From Alviniconcha marisindica (taxonomy: Eukaryota > Mollusca > Gastropoda > Provannidae), in contig JABMCL010002254.1 of the NCBI GenBank assembly GCA_018857735.1, forward strand, positions 1,398,001 to 1,462,000: 64,000 nucleotides of DNA, written 5' to 3'. The notes under the pieces were generated by a model that made no database searches, was not told the origin of the DNA, and worked only from the letters and a program-made list of their open reading frames with translations. Below, one piece after another: positions 42,540-55,126 of the stretch. The position numbers and the translations under genes are program-made. Position 1 is the stretch's first letter; each line of letters begins with the position of its first letter.

Positions 42540-42990
42540 CTGTCGGCGTTTGCTGGATGCCTTTCCCTTATCCCTCACCAAAGTACAGTGAACCGACAAC
42601 TCACAGCTGTCAGTTTTGTGGATGCCTTTCCCTTATCCCTCACCAAAGTACAGTGAACCGACAACTCACAGCTGTCAGTTTTGTGGATGCCTTTCCCTTA
42701 TCCCTCACCAAAGTACAGTGAACCGACAACTCACAGCTGTCAGTTTTGTGGATGCCTTTCCCTTATCCCTCACCAAAGTACAGTGAACCGACAACTCACA
42801 GCTGTCAGTTTTGTGGATGCCTTTCCCTTACCCCTCACCAAAGTACAGTGAACCCACAACTCACAGCTGTCAGTTTTGTGGATGCCTTTCCCTTATCCCT
42901 CACCAAAGTACAGTGAACCCACAACTCACAGCTGTCAGTTTTGTGGATACCTTTTTCTTACCCCTCACCAAAGTACAGTGCACTAACAAA
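42540..42990. repeat. minisatellite, 65-bp unit, about 6.5 copies
   Basis: gatgcctttcccttatccct, caccaaagtacagtgaaccg, acaactcacagctgtcagtt, ttgtg. Confidence 0.96.
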
Positions 42991-43365
42991 ATTCTGAGGT
43001 TACTTTTGGTCATGCATATTTTTGGTGATGATTCATTCCCCCCCCCCCCCCAACTGCTCACTGGAAAACATGTTAACATGTAAAATTAATGTTGGTAACT
43101 GCCTTGAATGTAAATTTGAATGGTTTTAATCATCATGAAGCTTGATTTTAAAATACCTTTTAACACTTCACCGATTTGTTCTTCATCATTAGTCTCATGA
43201 TAAATATTGTACATATGTATAAGTGAACATTTGTACATAATTTTCATTTACTGTGTTCATAATTATCCACCCAAATGTTTCCACGCAGAAATAGTAATAA
43301 TTGCTTTTGAAAAGCGCTTTAAACTAGGGTTACTGGACTCAATGCACCATGCAAACCATGCTGAT
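42991..43365. other. AT-rich, C run at 43040, no gene
   Basis: No supported feature apart from a run of about 13 C. Confidence 0.5.
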
Positions 43366-43369
43366 GCTT

Positions 43370-44355
43370 TAACCCAAGGGCTGTACCAGCATGTTATGTT
43401 ACAGCTTTACCCCAAAGCTTGTATCATCATGCTGATGTTACAGCTTTACCCCAAGGGTTGTATCATGCTGATGTTACAGTTTTACCCCAAGGGTTGTATC
43501 ATGCTGATGTTACAGTTTTACCCCAAAGGTTGTATCATCATGCTGATGTTACAGTTTTACCGCAAGGGTTGTATCATCATGCTGATGTTACAGTTTTACC
43601 CCAAGGGTTGTATCATCATGCTGATGTTACAGCTTTACCCCAAAGGTTGTATCATCATGCTGATGTTACAGCTTTACCCCAAGGGTTGTATCATGCTGAT
43701 GTTACAGCTTTACCCCAAAGGTTGTATCATCATGCTGATGTTACAGTTTTACCCCAAGGGTTGTATCATCATGCTGATGTTACAGCTTTACCCCAAGGGT
43801 TGTATCATCATGCTGATGTTACAGTTTTACCCCAAGGGTTGTATCATCATGCTGATGTTACAGCTTTACCCCAAAGGTTGTATTCCATGCTGATGTTACA
43901 GTTTTACCCCAAGGGTTGTATCATCATGCTGATGTTACAGTTTTACCCCAAGGGTTGTATCATCATGCTGATGTTACAGCTTTACCCCAAAGGTTGTATC
44001 ATCATGCTGATGTTACAGCTTTACCCCAAGGGTTGTTATCATGCTGATGTTACAGCTTTACCCCAAAGGTTGTATCATCATGCTGATGTTACAGTTTACC
44101 CCAAGGTTGTATCATCATGCTGATGTTACAGCTTTACCCCAAGGGTTGTATCATCATGCTGATGTTACAGTTTTACCCCAGGTTGTTATCATGCTGATGT
44201 TACAGCTTTACCCCAAGGGTTGTATCATCATGCTGATGTTACAGCTTTACCCCAAAGGTTGTATCATCATGCTGATGTTACAGTTTTACCCCAAAGGTTG
44301 TATCATCATGCTGATGTTACAGCTTTACCCCAAAGGTTGTATCATCATGCTGAAA
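43370..44355. repeat. minisatellite, 39-bp unit, about 25 copies
   Basis: gctttaccccaaaggttgta followed by tcatcatgctgatgttaca. Variants lack one atc or change gctttacc to gttttacc. Confidence 0.97.
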
Positions 44356-44575
44356 ACAAGCAACATTTTACAGCACACAATTACATGACTCCCCAAGAGG
44401 TTTATTTCTCTGTTGTTACAGCTACATGTTGTATGTCAGCGTATGTCCTATACGCACTCTTTTGTTCTTCAACCTAGTGCTCTTGCTCTCTCTGTCTTGT
44501 CTTTTTTCTGCTATGGGCCCTTCTCCTGACCTTTTGCAAGAACATTCCGCAATATTTATTTCTCTTGTTGAGCAG
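44356..44575. other. no feature seen
   Basis: Single-copy DNA. Confidence 0.5.
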
Positions 44576-44577
44576 CT

Positions 44578-44865
44578 ACATGATAGTTGGTAGACGGTAT
44601 GCCATACGGCACTGGTATGAACTAGTTGGTAGACGGTATGCCATACGGCACTGGTATTAAGTAGTTGGTTAGATGGTATGCCATACAGCACTGGTATTAA
44701 CTAGTTGGTATATGGTATGCCATACAGCACTGGTATGAACTAGTTGGTAGATGGTGTGCTATACAGCATTGGTATTAACTAGTTGGTGAATGGTATGCCA
44801 TAGAGCACTGGTATTAATTAGTTGGTAGATGGTATGCCATATGGCACTGGTATTAACTTTGCCAT
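44578..44865. repeat. minisatellite, 39-bp unit, about 7 copies
   Basis: aactagttggtagacggtat followed by gccatacggcactggtatt. It contains the inverted repeat GTATG-C-CATAC. Confidence 0.94.
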
Positions 44866-45485
44866 TTTACATTTATATAATATTTTTTTATTTTGTTGTT
44901 GTTGTTTCTGTCCGTTGCGTTTTTCTTTCTCATCTTATACTTTCATCTGAAACTGACAAATCCGATAGAATGGTCACCAATACCAGTGTGTCCTAGCTTC
45001 TGGTTTTTTAAATTTTGAACAAGGGCAGTATTTAAGAGACTATAACTCTTTGGTGCAAGTATGCTATGTTTTGTATTTGTGTATGGACTGATTTTGCAGA
45101 TCTGGCTTTGGAGGGAGTTATGAGAGTTTAGTTGTCCTGGGGTAATCCTGCGGGATTAGCAGGACATTAAAATCCAGTGACTAAACCTTGAATGATGACA
45201 TACACACACCATTCAGAGCTTATTCCTTTGCACCTTACCACATCAGCCACTGACAACTTTATCATGATGCTTATTAGGGGGAGAGTGCTCAGCACCCTCC
45301 ACACTACCTTGCATCTGAAATGTGTCAGTTGAGCTGCCTTGGAATGGCTGTGCTCAAGTTAAACCAAGCTGCAGCAGTGGGTTTCCTTTCAGAGGTACTG
45401 CTGTGAAAAATTCAACTCTGTCAGTGAAATAAAAATGAGGTTGTCAGTTAATCTTCAGTGGTTATGCTTAGTCCAAACCATACCC
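44866..45485. other. no gene seen
   Basis: AT-rich single-copy DNA. Confidence 0.5.
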
Positions 45486-45489
45486 TCTT

Positions 45490-45795
45490 TGTTTCCTTAC
45501 AACACTGGGTCTTGTCGGAGGTCATGTGTCTGTCTGTTTTCCTACAACACTGGGTCTTGTCGGAGGTCATGTGTTTGTTTCTCTACAACACTGGGTCTTG
45601 TCGGAGGTCATGTGTCTGTTTCCCTACAACACTGGGTCTTGTCGGAGGTCATGTGTCTGTCTGTTTTCCTACAACACTGGGTCTTGTCGGAGGTCATGTG
45701 TCTGTTTTCCTACAACACTGGGTCTTGTCGGAGGTCATGTGTCTGTTTTCCTACAACACTGGGTCTTGTCGGAGGTGCTGTAGTTTGGTGTTTCT
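45490..45795. repeat. minisatellite, ~42-bp unit, about 7 copies
   Basis: tttcctacaacactgggtct followed by tgtcggaggtcatgtgtctg, with length variation in the tctgt part. Confidence 0.95.
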
Positions 45796-45807
45796 CTACA
45801 ACACTGA

Positions 45808-46050
45808 AGAAGAGCAGGGAAGGGGCAGATAACAGGGAAGGGTTGGTGAACAGTGAAGGGGCTGAGAACAGTGATGGGGTGGAGAACAGGGAAGGGGCTG
45901 AGAACAGGGGAGGGGTTGGGAACAAGGAATGGGCTGTCAAGGGGTTGAGAACAGGGAAGGGGTTGTGAAGGGGTTGAGAACAGGGAAGAGGTTGAGAACA
46001 GGGAAGAGGTTGAGAACAGGGAAAGGGTGGAAAACAAGGAAGGGGTCCAG
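45808..46050. repeat. purine-rich degenerate repeat
   Basis: Variants of gagaacagggaaggggttg repeat about 12 times with 15-18-bp spacing. Confidence 0.88.
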
Positions 46051-46384
46051 AATAAACTTGAACATCCAGAACATGGTGTTTTGCATCTTGATTTCATATC
46101 TTCTTGAGAGCAGTGATTCAGATGGAAAACTCTGATAGAAGTTAAACACAGATTGTCTAACACTGGGTGTCACAATAGCGAGTATCGTTTGCATTTAACT
46201 TTGTGCTCAATGCAAACTCAGTGGTGCTCTACTTGTATTGTGTCAGTGGTTATGAATTGTGTAGTATTTGAGTCATGTCTGCTTGAAAAAAGAGAATATC
46301 AATGTTATTGAAAATATTTATGTCAAATTGTTGTTTTCTTGATATGATTGAAATAATTGTACAGATTGCTGAACATTTCCTCTG
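46051..46384. other. no gene seen
   Basis: Single-copy DNA. Confidence 0.5.
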
Positions 46385-46747
46385 CTTACAGTTTGCATTG
46401 AACCAAACTCCATGCCAGTTTGTGTTGAACCAAACTCCATGCCAGTTTGATTTGAACCAAACTCCATACCACTTTGCACTGAACCAAACTCCATGCCAGT
46501 TTGTATTGAACCAAACTCCATGCCAGTTTGATTTGAACCAAACTCCATACCACTTTGCACTGAATCAAACTCCATGCCAGTTTACGTGAACCAAACTCCA
46601 TGCCACTTTGCATTGAACCAAACTCCATGCCAGTTTTCGCTGAACCAGACCCCATGCCAGTTTGTGTTGAAGCAAACTCCATGCCGGTTTGTGTTGAACC
46701 AAACTCCATACCAGTTTGTGTTGAACCAAACTCCATGCCAGTTTGAG
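46385..46747. repeat. minisatellite, 27-bp unit, about 13 copies
   Basis: aaccaaactccatgccagtt tgtgttg, with ttgcactg, tgattttg and ttacgtg variants. Confidence 0.96.
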
Positions 46748-46989
46748 CGTTTTTCCTGTCACCTGCACTTTCTCACTTACTTCTGAAAATGACTGGACGT
46801 TCTTGCTCATCATCAAAGCTGTGAAATAAAGCAAAGAAATCATTGTTTATGAATTGTGGGTAACTGGTGTGTTTTCTGTTGTTGCTGGACTGTAGATCCT
46901 TTTTCCAATGTCTTTTGCATCCATTATCTCATAAATAGTCCAGCTGAAATTATTTCCATATATATATGAAAACAGCACCTCCAACAACT

Positions 46990-47240
46990 GCACTGTCTCC
47001 CTTCAGTAGAAGGCTGAATGGAGGAGTGTACTTTGTGACCTGGTTCATTCCCTATGCAGTACAATGGAGGGGTGTACTTTGTGACCTGTCCATTCCCTAT
47101 GCAGTACAATGGAGGGGTGTACTTTGTGACCTGGTTCATTCCCTATGCAGTACAATGGAGGAGTGTACTTTGTGACCTGGTCCATTCCCTGTGCAGTACA
47201 ATGGAGGAGTGTACTTTGTGACCTGCCCCATTCCCTGTGT
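46990..47240. repeat. minisatellite, ~43-bp unit, about 6 copies
   Basis: ttccctatgcagtacaatgg followed by aggggtgtactttgtgacct g. Confidence 0.95.
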
Positions 47241-47775
47241 CGTACATCTGCCACTTGGCAGCAAATCTGTGTCGTGTTAGCACAGGGACTGTGCTCCAAA
47301 GAGACTCACCTCCATCATGGTTCACTCTAAAACATGCTGAAAAGGCAAAAACCATAAGATCTGAAAATGTTGGAAACAGTTATGTTGTTAAAGCGACTGG
47401 TAGGAAGTCAAGGTTCTCAGAGCTTCAAACCCCAGCCCTCAGTCCCAGTCACTGCTGGCAATCCAGCATTTCCAGTGATTATGACAAAGTAGATGCACAT
47501 GTCATCTATTTTGTTTTTTTCTTCTCTGTGATAATGTAATTACCCTGATCATCAAGGAAAATTGCCCTGATCATGGAGGAACTGACTACAGTCAAGTTGT
47601 GTGTACAGCCAAATCAAAGACAATTAAACTAATTTAAAAGCTGGTTAGGTCTACATTGTGATTTGTTCCATTGGTGGCTGGGTTCAAAACCGTTTCAAAA
47701 GACCGCCAAGTCTGATAGCAATGACTGATGGCTGATGAAGGCCGGTTGGACAAACTGCCCAGACTGAATTTCCGA
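47241..47775. other. no gene seen
   Basis: Single-copy DNA. Confidence 0.5.
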
Positions 47776-47784
47776 GAAGAGTGC

Positions 47785-48185
47785 AGGTATATGTTAGTTT
47801 TGTCCTTGTTCTCATGCAGGTATATGTTAGTTCTGTCCTTGTTCTCATGCAGGTATATGTTAGTTCTGTCCTTGTTCTCATGGAGGTGTATGTTAGTTCT
47901 GTCCTTGTTCTCATGCAGGTATATGCTAGTTCTGTCCTTGTTCTCATGCAGGTATATGCTAGTTCTGTCCTTGTTCTCATGGAGGTGTATGTTAGTTCTG
48001 TCCTTGTTCTCATGGAGGTGTATGTTAGTTCTGTCCTTGTTCTCATGGAGGTGTATGTTAGTTCTGTCCTTGTTCTCATGCAGGTATATGCTAGTTCTGT
48101 CCTTGTTCTCGTGCAGGTATATGCTAGTTCTGTCCTTGTTCTCATGCAGGTATAGGTTAGTTCTGTCCTTGTTCTCGTGCGGCCT
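47785..48185. repeat. minisatellite, 33-bp unit, about 12 copies
   Basis: ggtatatgttagttctgtcc followed by ttgttctcatgca; gca/gga and tatatg/tgtatg variants alternate in blocks. Confidence 0.96.
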
Positions 48186-48296
48186 GCAAGCCTCATTCAG
48201 GTGGCATGTCCGTTTGCAGAGAGGGTGGGTACACTGCTGAAGGTCAGTTACTGTGGCTGCCTTCCTCCTCATGAGCATCTCTCAAGTGGGCGTTAC

Positions 48297-48395
48297 AACG
48301 CTCCTCCGCTACAATGCTCCTCCGCTACAATGCTCCTCAGCTACAATGCTACAATGCTCCTCCGCTACAATGCTCCTCCGCTACAATGCTCCTCA
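48297..48395. repeat. 16-bp repeat, about 6 copies
   Basis: gctacaatgctcctcc with cag variants. Confidence 0.9.
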
Positions 48396-48507
48396 GCTGA
48401 CAGCTGCCCCTGCTGTCACAGTCTTTCCACTTTATCAATTTGGGCCACAAATTTCAAACTGGCAAGCAAGGTCAACTTTGTCCTCTACTACCCAGACTTT
48501 GACAGCA

Positions 48508-48592
48508 GTGTGTGTGTGTGTGTGTGTGTGTGCGTGTGCATGCGTGTGTGCATGCGTGTGTGCGTGTTACTCATAAAGTAGTACACTGCAGT

Positions 48593-48636
<44 letters not shown>

Positions 48637-48702
48637 ATGTGCATGTTACTCATAAAGTAGTACATTGCAGTCTGTGTGAGTGTGTGTGTGTGTGTGTGTA
48701 AT
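48508..48702. repeat. (TG)n microsatellite cluster
   Basis: Three TG tracts separated by a repeated actcataaagtagtacaytg cagtct block, so the TG tract and its flank were duplicated together. Confidence 0.93.
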
Positions 48703-48765
48703 GCACATTTAGAAGGGGAAAAAACAATTCACACAAAAGAAATATCCAATGTTTACAAAAAAGAC

Positions 48766-48771
48766 TTTATT
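48766..48771 (-). terminator. candidate polyadenylation signal for the - strand gene
   Basis: AATAAA on the - strand, followed by a T-rich stretch (gtcttttttgt) and then G/T-rich repeat. It would give the - strand gene a 3' UTR of about 4.5 kb. Confidence 0.35.
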
Positions 48772-50849
48772 ACACACTTTGACCAAAAAGTGCCTATACT
48801 TTGTTTCAAATCTTTAAATAAGAGTAAGAAGAATTCAGCACTAACTCTAACCCTGTCAAGTGACAGGCCACCTGCAAGTAGTTTCCCCAAAAGTATTCAC
48901 CTGTCTCTCAAAACACTTCATTCTCAGACACTCAAATAAATAACAGCTACAAATATACAAAGTTCTGGTTATGAATGTAGGAAACTTGCTAACTGCACTC
49001 AACATGAAATGAGTCATAAGGAACTAGCCTTGACAGGCTTGGCAAGAAAAAGATTTTTTGTATAAAGTTTTGTTATTTAGTCACTATTTGTCTGTTGCAT
49101 TATTTTTTCATCTGCTGGTTAAGTATTACCAAAATATTACCAGTCATCATGAGTTTAAAACAGATTGAGGTCAACCCCCAATAACCACCTAATGAAACAA
49201 GAGTTAGTTATGGTTACCAATTATTTTTTTTAAATGCCACCTAGCTGATAAAACTGATATAAAACCAACAGCATGTTCAGTTACAAAACATTTACAGCAG
49301 ATCATGTTCATTTAACCTGCTCCAAGCACATGAGAAGTTTAGCCTGTGAAGAAGAGTTCCTTTAACCACTTAAAAAAAATAATCTAGGAATTGTACAGCT
49401 TTGAAGATTTTGTCATGACTTTAAGTGGAGGAGTTGATTTCAATGGTAACTTTATATGCAAAAGCATAACAATTCACTGGTATCTACATCTGCAAATTAA
49501 AAATGTATGAACTCTATCTGTTGCTTATTTACTATGGTGGGGACCTTGAAGTCTGAAAAAACAAACAAAATACAAATATCCACATTTGTGATCATAACAT
49601 CAGTGCCAAATGTATACTTATCAAGTCACAGGTAACATCAACCAAGAAAGAAATAATTAAGGCCATGATTGTTATTTTATATGCAAGTTAACAGCTGATG
49701 GATTCTGACAGTAGTGTACAACAAAATTTGGATGAACATATCAAAACAAGGATTAATACGGCTAAAGATGTAAGATATGAAAAGAACTATACAGAAACTT
49801 TGCAAAACAAAGCAATATACAAAGCAGATAGTCAGCAGCAGGGCTTTGTCAGAACTGGCTTTAGAAAAGTAGAGGTACCACTAAATCTAGTAGTTGTCAT
49901 TTACTAGGGAAGAGAATGTTACAAACTCTTCATCTAAGTTACTGCAACAAAAAGATGCTTTGAGGGATTCATACAAATTGCAAAAGCTGCTGATCTTCAA
50001 TGAGGTTTCAAAACAAATAAATATAACCAAAAAAAAACTTTAAAAAATTGAGTATAAAGAAAATGGTACTTTCTACTGTTTTACTGTATTTTCATACATA
50101 TTTATCACATTAAAGCTTCAGACTACGTGAAGTACACCTGTAATACTGTTTTAATAAATGTAATTTCAACACTAACAAAAAAGAAACAAATGCAAAATAT
50201 AAAAGTGCAACTTGAGACACAATAAATCTGGAGTGCACATTTTTGTCTTTTTATTCCCTACACAATAAATATCACATTCAGAACAAACATAAAATAAATC
50301 TTGCCATTGTTACTAAAATATCATAACATTAAAATAAGATGAACAATCTTGCAGCAATAAAAAACAAACATAATCAACAAACATCTCCATTATTTCAACA
50401 GCAGCCTGATGAAATGTTTTTACATATGTGCACATGCAAAACATGCGGTAAACTCCTGGAAATCAACGTCAGAATGGAAAATGGCCGAAAAAAACGCCTC
50501 CTCTGTAACTGAAGTGACAAATATTTCATGCACCACGATATCCACAAAGCCAAACTGGAGAGGACTTGGTCAGCACAATATCGATGTCCAGGCAGACGGT
50601 GGTACACAACAAGAAAGCTGTGTGGAAAACCACCACGGACGGAGAGAGAAACATGCGCCTCAACACTCAGCACCAAGATGAAACCTGAAACAACACAGAA
50701 AAGAGAAAAAAATCTTCACATTTCAATACGCCTTGTGCAAGAACTCATACACATTATGCAAAGACCTCATACAACTTGTGCAAAGAACCGGTTCAGCTTG
50801 TATAAAGAACTTGTACACCTTGTGCAAATAACTTTACACTTTGTTCAAA

Positions 50850-50945
50850 GATTGTAATAATAATAATAATAACTCTTGTATAGCGCTATACCCTGTAAAA
50901 ATTTACAAGCTCGCGGTGCTGTACATTATCAACATCAAAATCCAT
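50850..50945 (-). mobile_element. dispersed-repeat 3' tail with ATT repeats
   Basis: On the - strand it reads tacagcaccgcgagcttgta, ggtatagcgctatacaagag, then att repeats. The ATAGCGCTATA core resembles the tail of the SINE at 40108-40583, so a shared 3' tail family is likely. Confidence 0.55.
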
Positions 50946-51594
50946 TTGACAGCCAAAAAGCACAAGTACTTATAAATGCATACATTAATATCAAAATGAC
51001 AAAAAAGCCAGGATGAAACCAAAACATATAAAAAAAATGTCCACACTTTGTGCAAAGACTGTAACAGCAGATTCCCTCATGACTAACCCCGTTTTAAAAA
51101 CCTACCCTTCTTGGAACAATGTAAATGAACCTTTCACCACCCCTATTCTGAGACCACCTGAATTTTCAGGGTGACCGTTTCTCTAGGGCTGTACTGTATA
51201 CATTTGTAACCGGTCCCTGGAAATGGCAGGACTGCAGGACTAACAGCTTCTATTCTTCGAAGATGGGGGGGGGGCAAAAGGGAAGGAGTGCATCATCAAA
51301 CAAGATGATGAAACGTGCCGCCATCATGAGCAAAAACACACACCAGGAATGCATCACGATGGCTGGAGTGAACCCCAGGTAAACAGAATGGCCAGAGCTC
51401 ACTATGACCGTGTGACAGCAGGACTTGTTTACTTAGAATTGGCTGGTATGTACAGGGCACCCACTGCATAAAGCTAGTGAAGCATTACATCCTCTCAGAG
51501 GACACCTGCACTGAGTGAAGACAACCGAAAACACACAGATACCCCACAGCTGGATGGTATAAAAGAGTGTCCCACACACAAGTCAGGCTCATGT

Positions 51595-51915
51595 GAGCCG
51601 GTTTGGCCTAGCGGTAAGGCGTTAGGCTGGTAAGTGGAAGGACCTCGGTTCAATACCGCTTCGGCTCTCCCTTCTCTTCAGAAAGGTTGTGGTTTGTGGA
51701 CACTGTCTTGTGATTCTGTCCATCACTTCCTACTGAAACATTAAAATGGCTCTCATCGCCGCCCATCTTAATGCAGGTCATTCTGGTGGTGACAGTGTAG
51801 CGATAGGTATATAATCTCCCTCGCCCACCACCTCCATACCCCCTCCCCCTCCCCCCCCCTTCTTCCCGTCCCTAATAAGCCGTACGGTTTCTGTGGACGT
51901 TAAGCATCACGTTTA
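51595..51915 (+). mobile_element. tRNA-derived SINE with an intact 7-bp acceptor stem
   Basis: The first 73 nt (51595-51667) begin gagccgg and end tcggctc, a full seven-pair acceptor stem. The A-box-like tggcctagcggtaaggcg and B-box-like ggttcaatacc are well placed. No good anticodon or D stem forms and no variable arm fits, so it is not a functional tRNA. The body ends in gtccctaataagcc, gtttctgtggacgttaagca, shared with 10075-10180 and 26985-27085. Confidence 0.75.
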
Positions 51916-52414
51916 CTAAGTCAGTCTCTCAGAAGGCAATCAAAGTGTTTCACTGCATGTACAAGTAAGAGCCGTAGGTGAGTCCCATCGGCCTGTCTGT
52001 GTGTTTGCTTCTTAGGGAGAAGATTCAAACCACTGATCACTCACCTGAGGTAAATGCGTTCAGTCTGCAACATCTGCGAAGCTTCTTTGTAGCTGAAAGA
52101 AAGCGATGGACGGACATACCGTGCAAAAACAACAAAAAGCCAAAAATATCCATGCAAAAACTGGACTCGTCATTCTACAGTGACACCACAGGCATATCTA
52201 TATATGGCTGCCACTGTCTAGCGTGCAAACACACACTAGACACCCCAACTTGTCCTGCAGAGGAAAGTCACAGTGCAGGTTTGGCACATAGTGTAGGACA
52301 TGAACAGCGCAGAGCTGAATAAAATGAAAACATTATCACAGACAGCAGCTCCAGGAGATTGTACATACAGATTAGAAAACATGACTGAAGGCCCACTGCA
52401 GCTTGGGGACTGAC

Positions 52415-52434
52415 CCCCCCCCCCCCCCCCCCCA
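52415..52434. repeat. poly(C) run
   Basis: About 17 consecutive C. Confidence 0.9.
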
Positions 52435-52494
52435 CCGCACTCTGATGTACAACAGCATCGCAATTGATTTATGGTCAGCATCAATCAGCCCTCC

Positions 52495-52670
52495 ACCTGG
52501 CATACAGCACAGTCCATGCTTACAACATACGGCATACAGCACAGTACATGCTTACAACACACAGCATACAGCACAGTACATGTTTACAACACATGGCACA
52601 CAGCACACTACATGCTTACAACACACAGCATACAGCACAGTACGTACTTACAATACACGGCATACATTTT
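52495..52670. repeat. ~31-bp repeat, about 5 copies
   Basis: ggcatacagcacagtacatg cttacaacaca, with small changes. Confidence 0.93.
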
Positions 52671-53306
52671 ATGACAAACAAAACAACTTGCATTCACCTT
52701 CCACATCCAACATTCAAAAGTTCTCAGAAAAATTCAGTGGCACTTTTCCTGATAATGTTGAAATTGGTCATGTACCTCTATGACACGTTTCAACGCTCGC
52801 TTTTGAGAGACTTTGTTCCATGACCGATGCTGCCCTTCGTAATCACAGACTTCAAAATCCCACAAAATCAAACAAAAGCAAGTAATTCCGACCAATCAAA
52901 AACCTGGTAAAAAATTACAGGATGCAATAATTTAGACTTAATTCAATAATCATAATGGTATCACGCACAGGAAGGATTGATAATTTTGCAAGTATTTCTA
53001 CAATTGTGCATGTATTAGATGTCGCAAGAAAAAACAGGCAATTAAGACACAAAGTGGAAACAGTTCATCTGAAACTAAACAATGGATCAGGACAACCTTA
53101 GGGTCTGCTCACACAACTGTGGAAATGCTCAAAAGTTTCTGGTCAGGTCCGTGAACATCCATTGCTAAAAGACGGACTTCAACCCCACAGACTTCTGGTC
53201 AGTGCTGCCAAGCTCACCAGCTTTCCCACAACCATCACAACTGGACTTTCGAATCTTTAACAAAAAGTCTCATTCAGGTCGATCTCCAGAAAAAGTCTCA
53301 TTTGGT

Positions 53307-53695
53307 TCATTTCTGAGAAGTTTTCATCTTAGACTTCTCCAACATTCGACGAGCGATTCTGGCCTTGATGTCCTGCGAGCTGATTGGTCGAGAGCTGGCG
53401 AATGTGTGTGTGGACCTGGCCAGCGAGGAGGTAGAAGAGTTGAGGAAAGAGTCGAGGTCAGTGGACTGAAGAGACGATGGTGTCTCCGACAGCGACCACT
53501 CGCTGGGGTCAAAGCTGGGATCTTGGTCACGCAGATCATCGGAGGTGGTATTCGATCGGGCAATGATAGTCTGGATGTGTCGCTCGTTGCGAGCAAGGAT
53601 GTCTCGCGCATAGGCAGCGAAAGAATCGCTAGACCTGGGGGTGGAGGTTGAGTCTGGCGGGACGTTGCTGCCAACACTGAAAGTAGACACACAAG
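53307..53695 (-). CDS. last exon of the large - strand gene
   Basis: It encodes about 128 residues ending RMLEKSKMKTSQK and TGA. It contains SFAAYARDILARNERHIQTI, an amphipathic helix, and QDIKARIARRMLEKSK, a basic helix. Two acceptors are possible: gtctaatcttgtag at 53696 (fits a one-base carry-over from the exon donor at 54236) and the stronger ctactttcag at 53677 (needs a two-base carry-over, available at AAAG/GTCTGT within the adjoining repeat). Confidence 0.75.
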
Positions 53696-55091
53696 CTACA
53701 AGATTAGACGTTGCAGACAAGAGGGAAGGCAGAATTAAATCACAATGACCTGAAATACTATCAATACTCAAAATGCAACCAATAAGACTGCTTTTTTGTA
53801 TCTGGCAGTGGGGTGGGGGGGGGGGGGGGGGGGATTTTATGTTAATTCCTCAAACTGCTGTATCTGAAAAGATTTAACCCCTTACTATGGCCCTAATAAG
53901 TCCCTTACTATGAACAACTGAAACAAAGACGAGAACACTGCCAGAGTCAACAGACCTTTCCCGTAGTGACATGGACATCACACCATAGTCAACAGACCTT
54001 TCCCGTAGTGACACGGACATCACACCGTAGTCAACAGACCTTTCCCGTAGTGACATGGACATCACACCATAGTCAACAGACCTTTCCCGTAGTGACATGG
54101 ACATCACACCATAGTCAACAGACCTTTCCCGTAGTGACATGGACATAACACCATAGTCAACAGACCTTTCCTGTAGTGACATGGACATAACACCATAGTC
54201 AACAGACCTTTCTTGTAGTGACATGGACATCACACCAGAGTCAAGGCCAGTGCTGCCCCCTGGTGACTGGAGTCGTTGCTGTTGAAGGTTGTCAATTTCG
54301 CGCTGTATTGCCTGAAAACAATAATGAAATCATCACACATTTCACAATTACTCCAGCACACCTTTCACAATTACTCCAGCACACCTTTCACAATTACTCC
54401 AGCACACCTTTCACAATTACTCCAGCACATATTTCACAATTACTCCAGCACACATTTCACATAAACTCCACCAGAGATATATCTGTGAGGATGCTATTAT
54501 TAAAGACATCATATAAACACAACAGAGAACTGACTTGCCTTCAGTAAACCCCCACCTGGCATGCAAGTAAATACAAGCTATAGAAACTCCACCAAAGGTA
54601 CCTCTTCCAGAGTTTAGAGGCTGGAGCTCTGGTGGAGTTTCTGTGCCTTGTACCTACTCACAGGCCAGTGAGAGTCACCACTGGGGATTCAGGTCTCTTG
54701 TTGTGACCTCTTTCAATGCTGCCATCTCCCTCTCTTTGTCGATTCTATTATTAGCAGTTTGTCAGGCCAGCCATAAGTCTGTCACTTCAGACATGCCATA
54801 AGTCTGTAACTCCTGACAAGCCATAAAACAGTAACTCCAGACAAGCCATAAGATAGTAACTGCAATAGTTTGTACTGCTTTACTAGCAATCATTTGTACA
54901 CACTCTCTTTTTTTCCTTTATTTTTTTTGGCCAAAAGACAACAGTAAGAACACCCAACCTTAATAAACCCATTGTTCAAACTGAAACGTTCACAGGAAAA
55001 ACTTTGAAGAAGGTGCCAATGGGCAGCATGTTCGAAAATCCAGTTTGGGTTTTACATCAGTCACTGAGGACATCTCTCTCTTTCTCCCCCC

Positions 55092-55126
<35 letters not shown>

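Larger units (their letters stand above)
48772..53306 (-). other. AT-rich, probable long 3' UTR or downstream flank
   Basis: No coding signal is seen on either strand. Base composition changes sharply to AT-rich, unlike the GC-rich exons. It lies directly after the stop codon of the - strand gene and before a plausible polyadenylation signal. A SINE (51595-51915) and a 31-bp array (52495-52670) lie inside. Confidence 0.4.

Noticed and set aside
47634..48278. His-Glu-Asn-Lys-Asp-Arg repeat protein on the - strand
   Set aside because: Translation of the 33-bp minisatellite; nothing gene-like flanks it.
51595..51667. Functional tRNA gene
   Set aside because: The acceptor stem and boxes A and B are present, but no proper D or anticodon stem forms, and a SINE body follows directly.
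53874..54310. Array at 53945-54236 as a plain intronic repeat with no link to the gene
   Set aside because: The unit copies the exon tail and donor and stays open in the exon frame, so it was kept as a finding instead.
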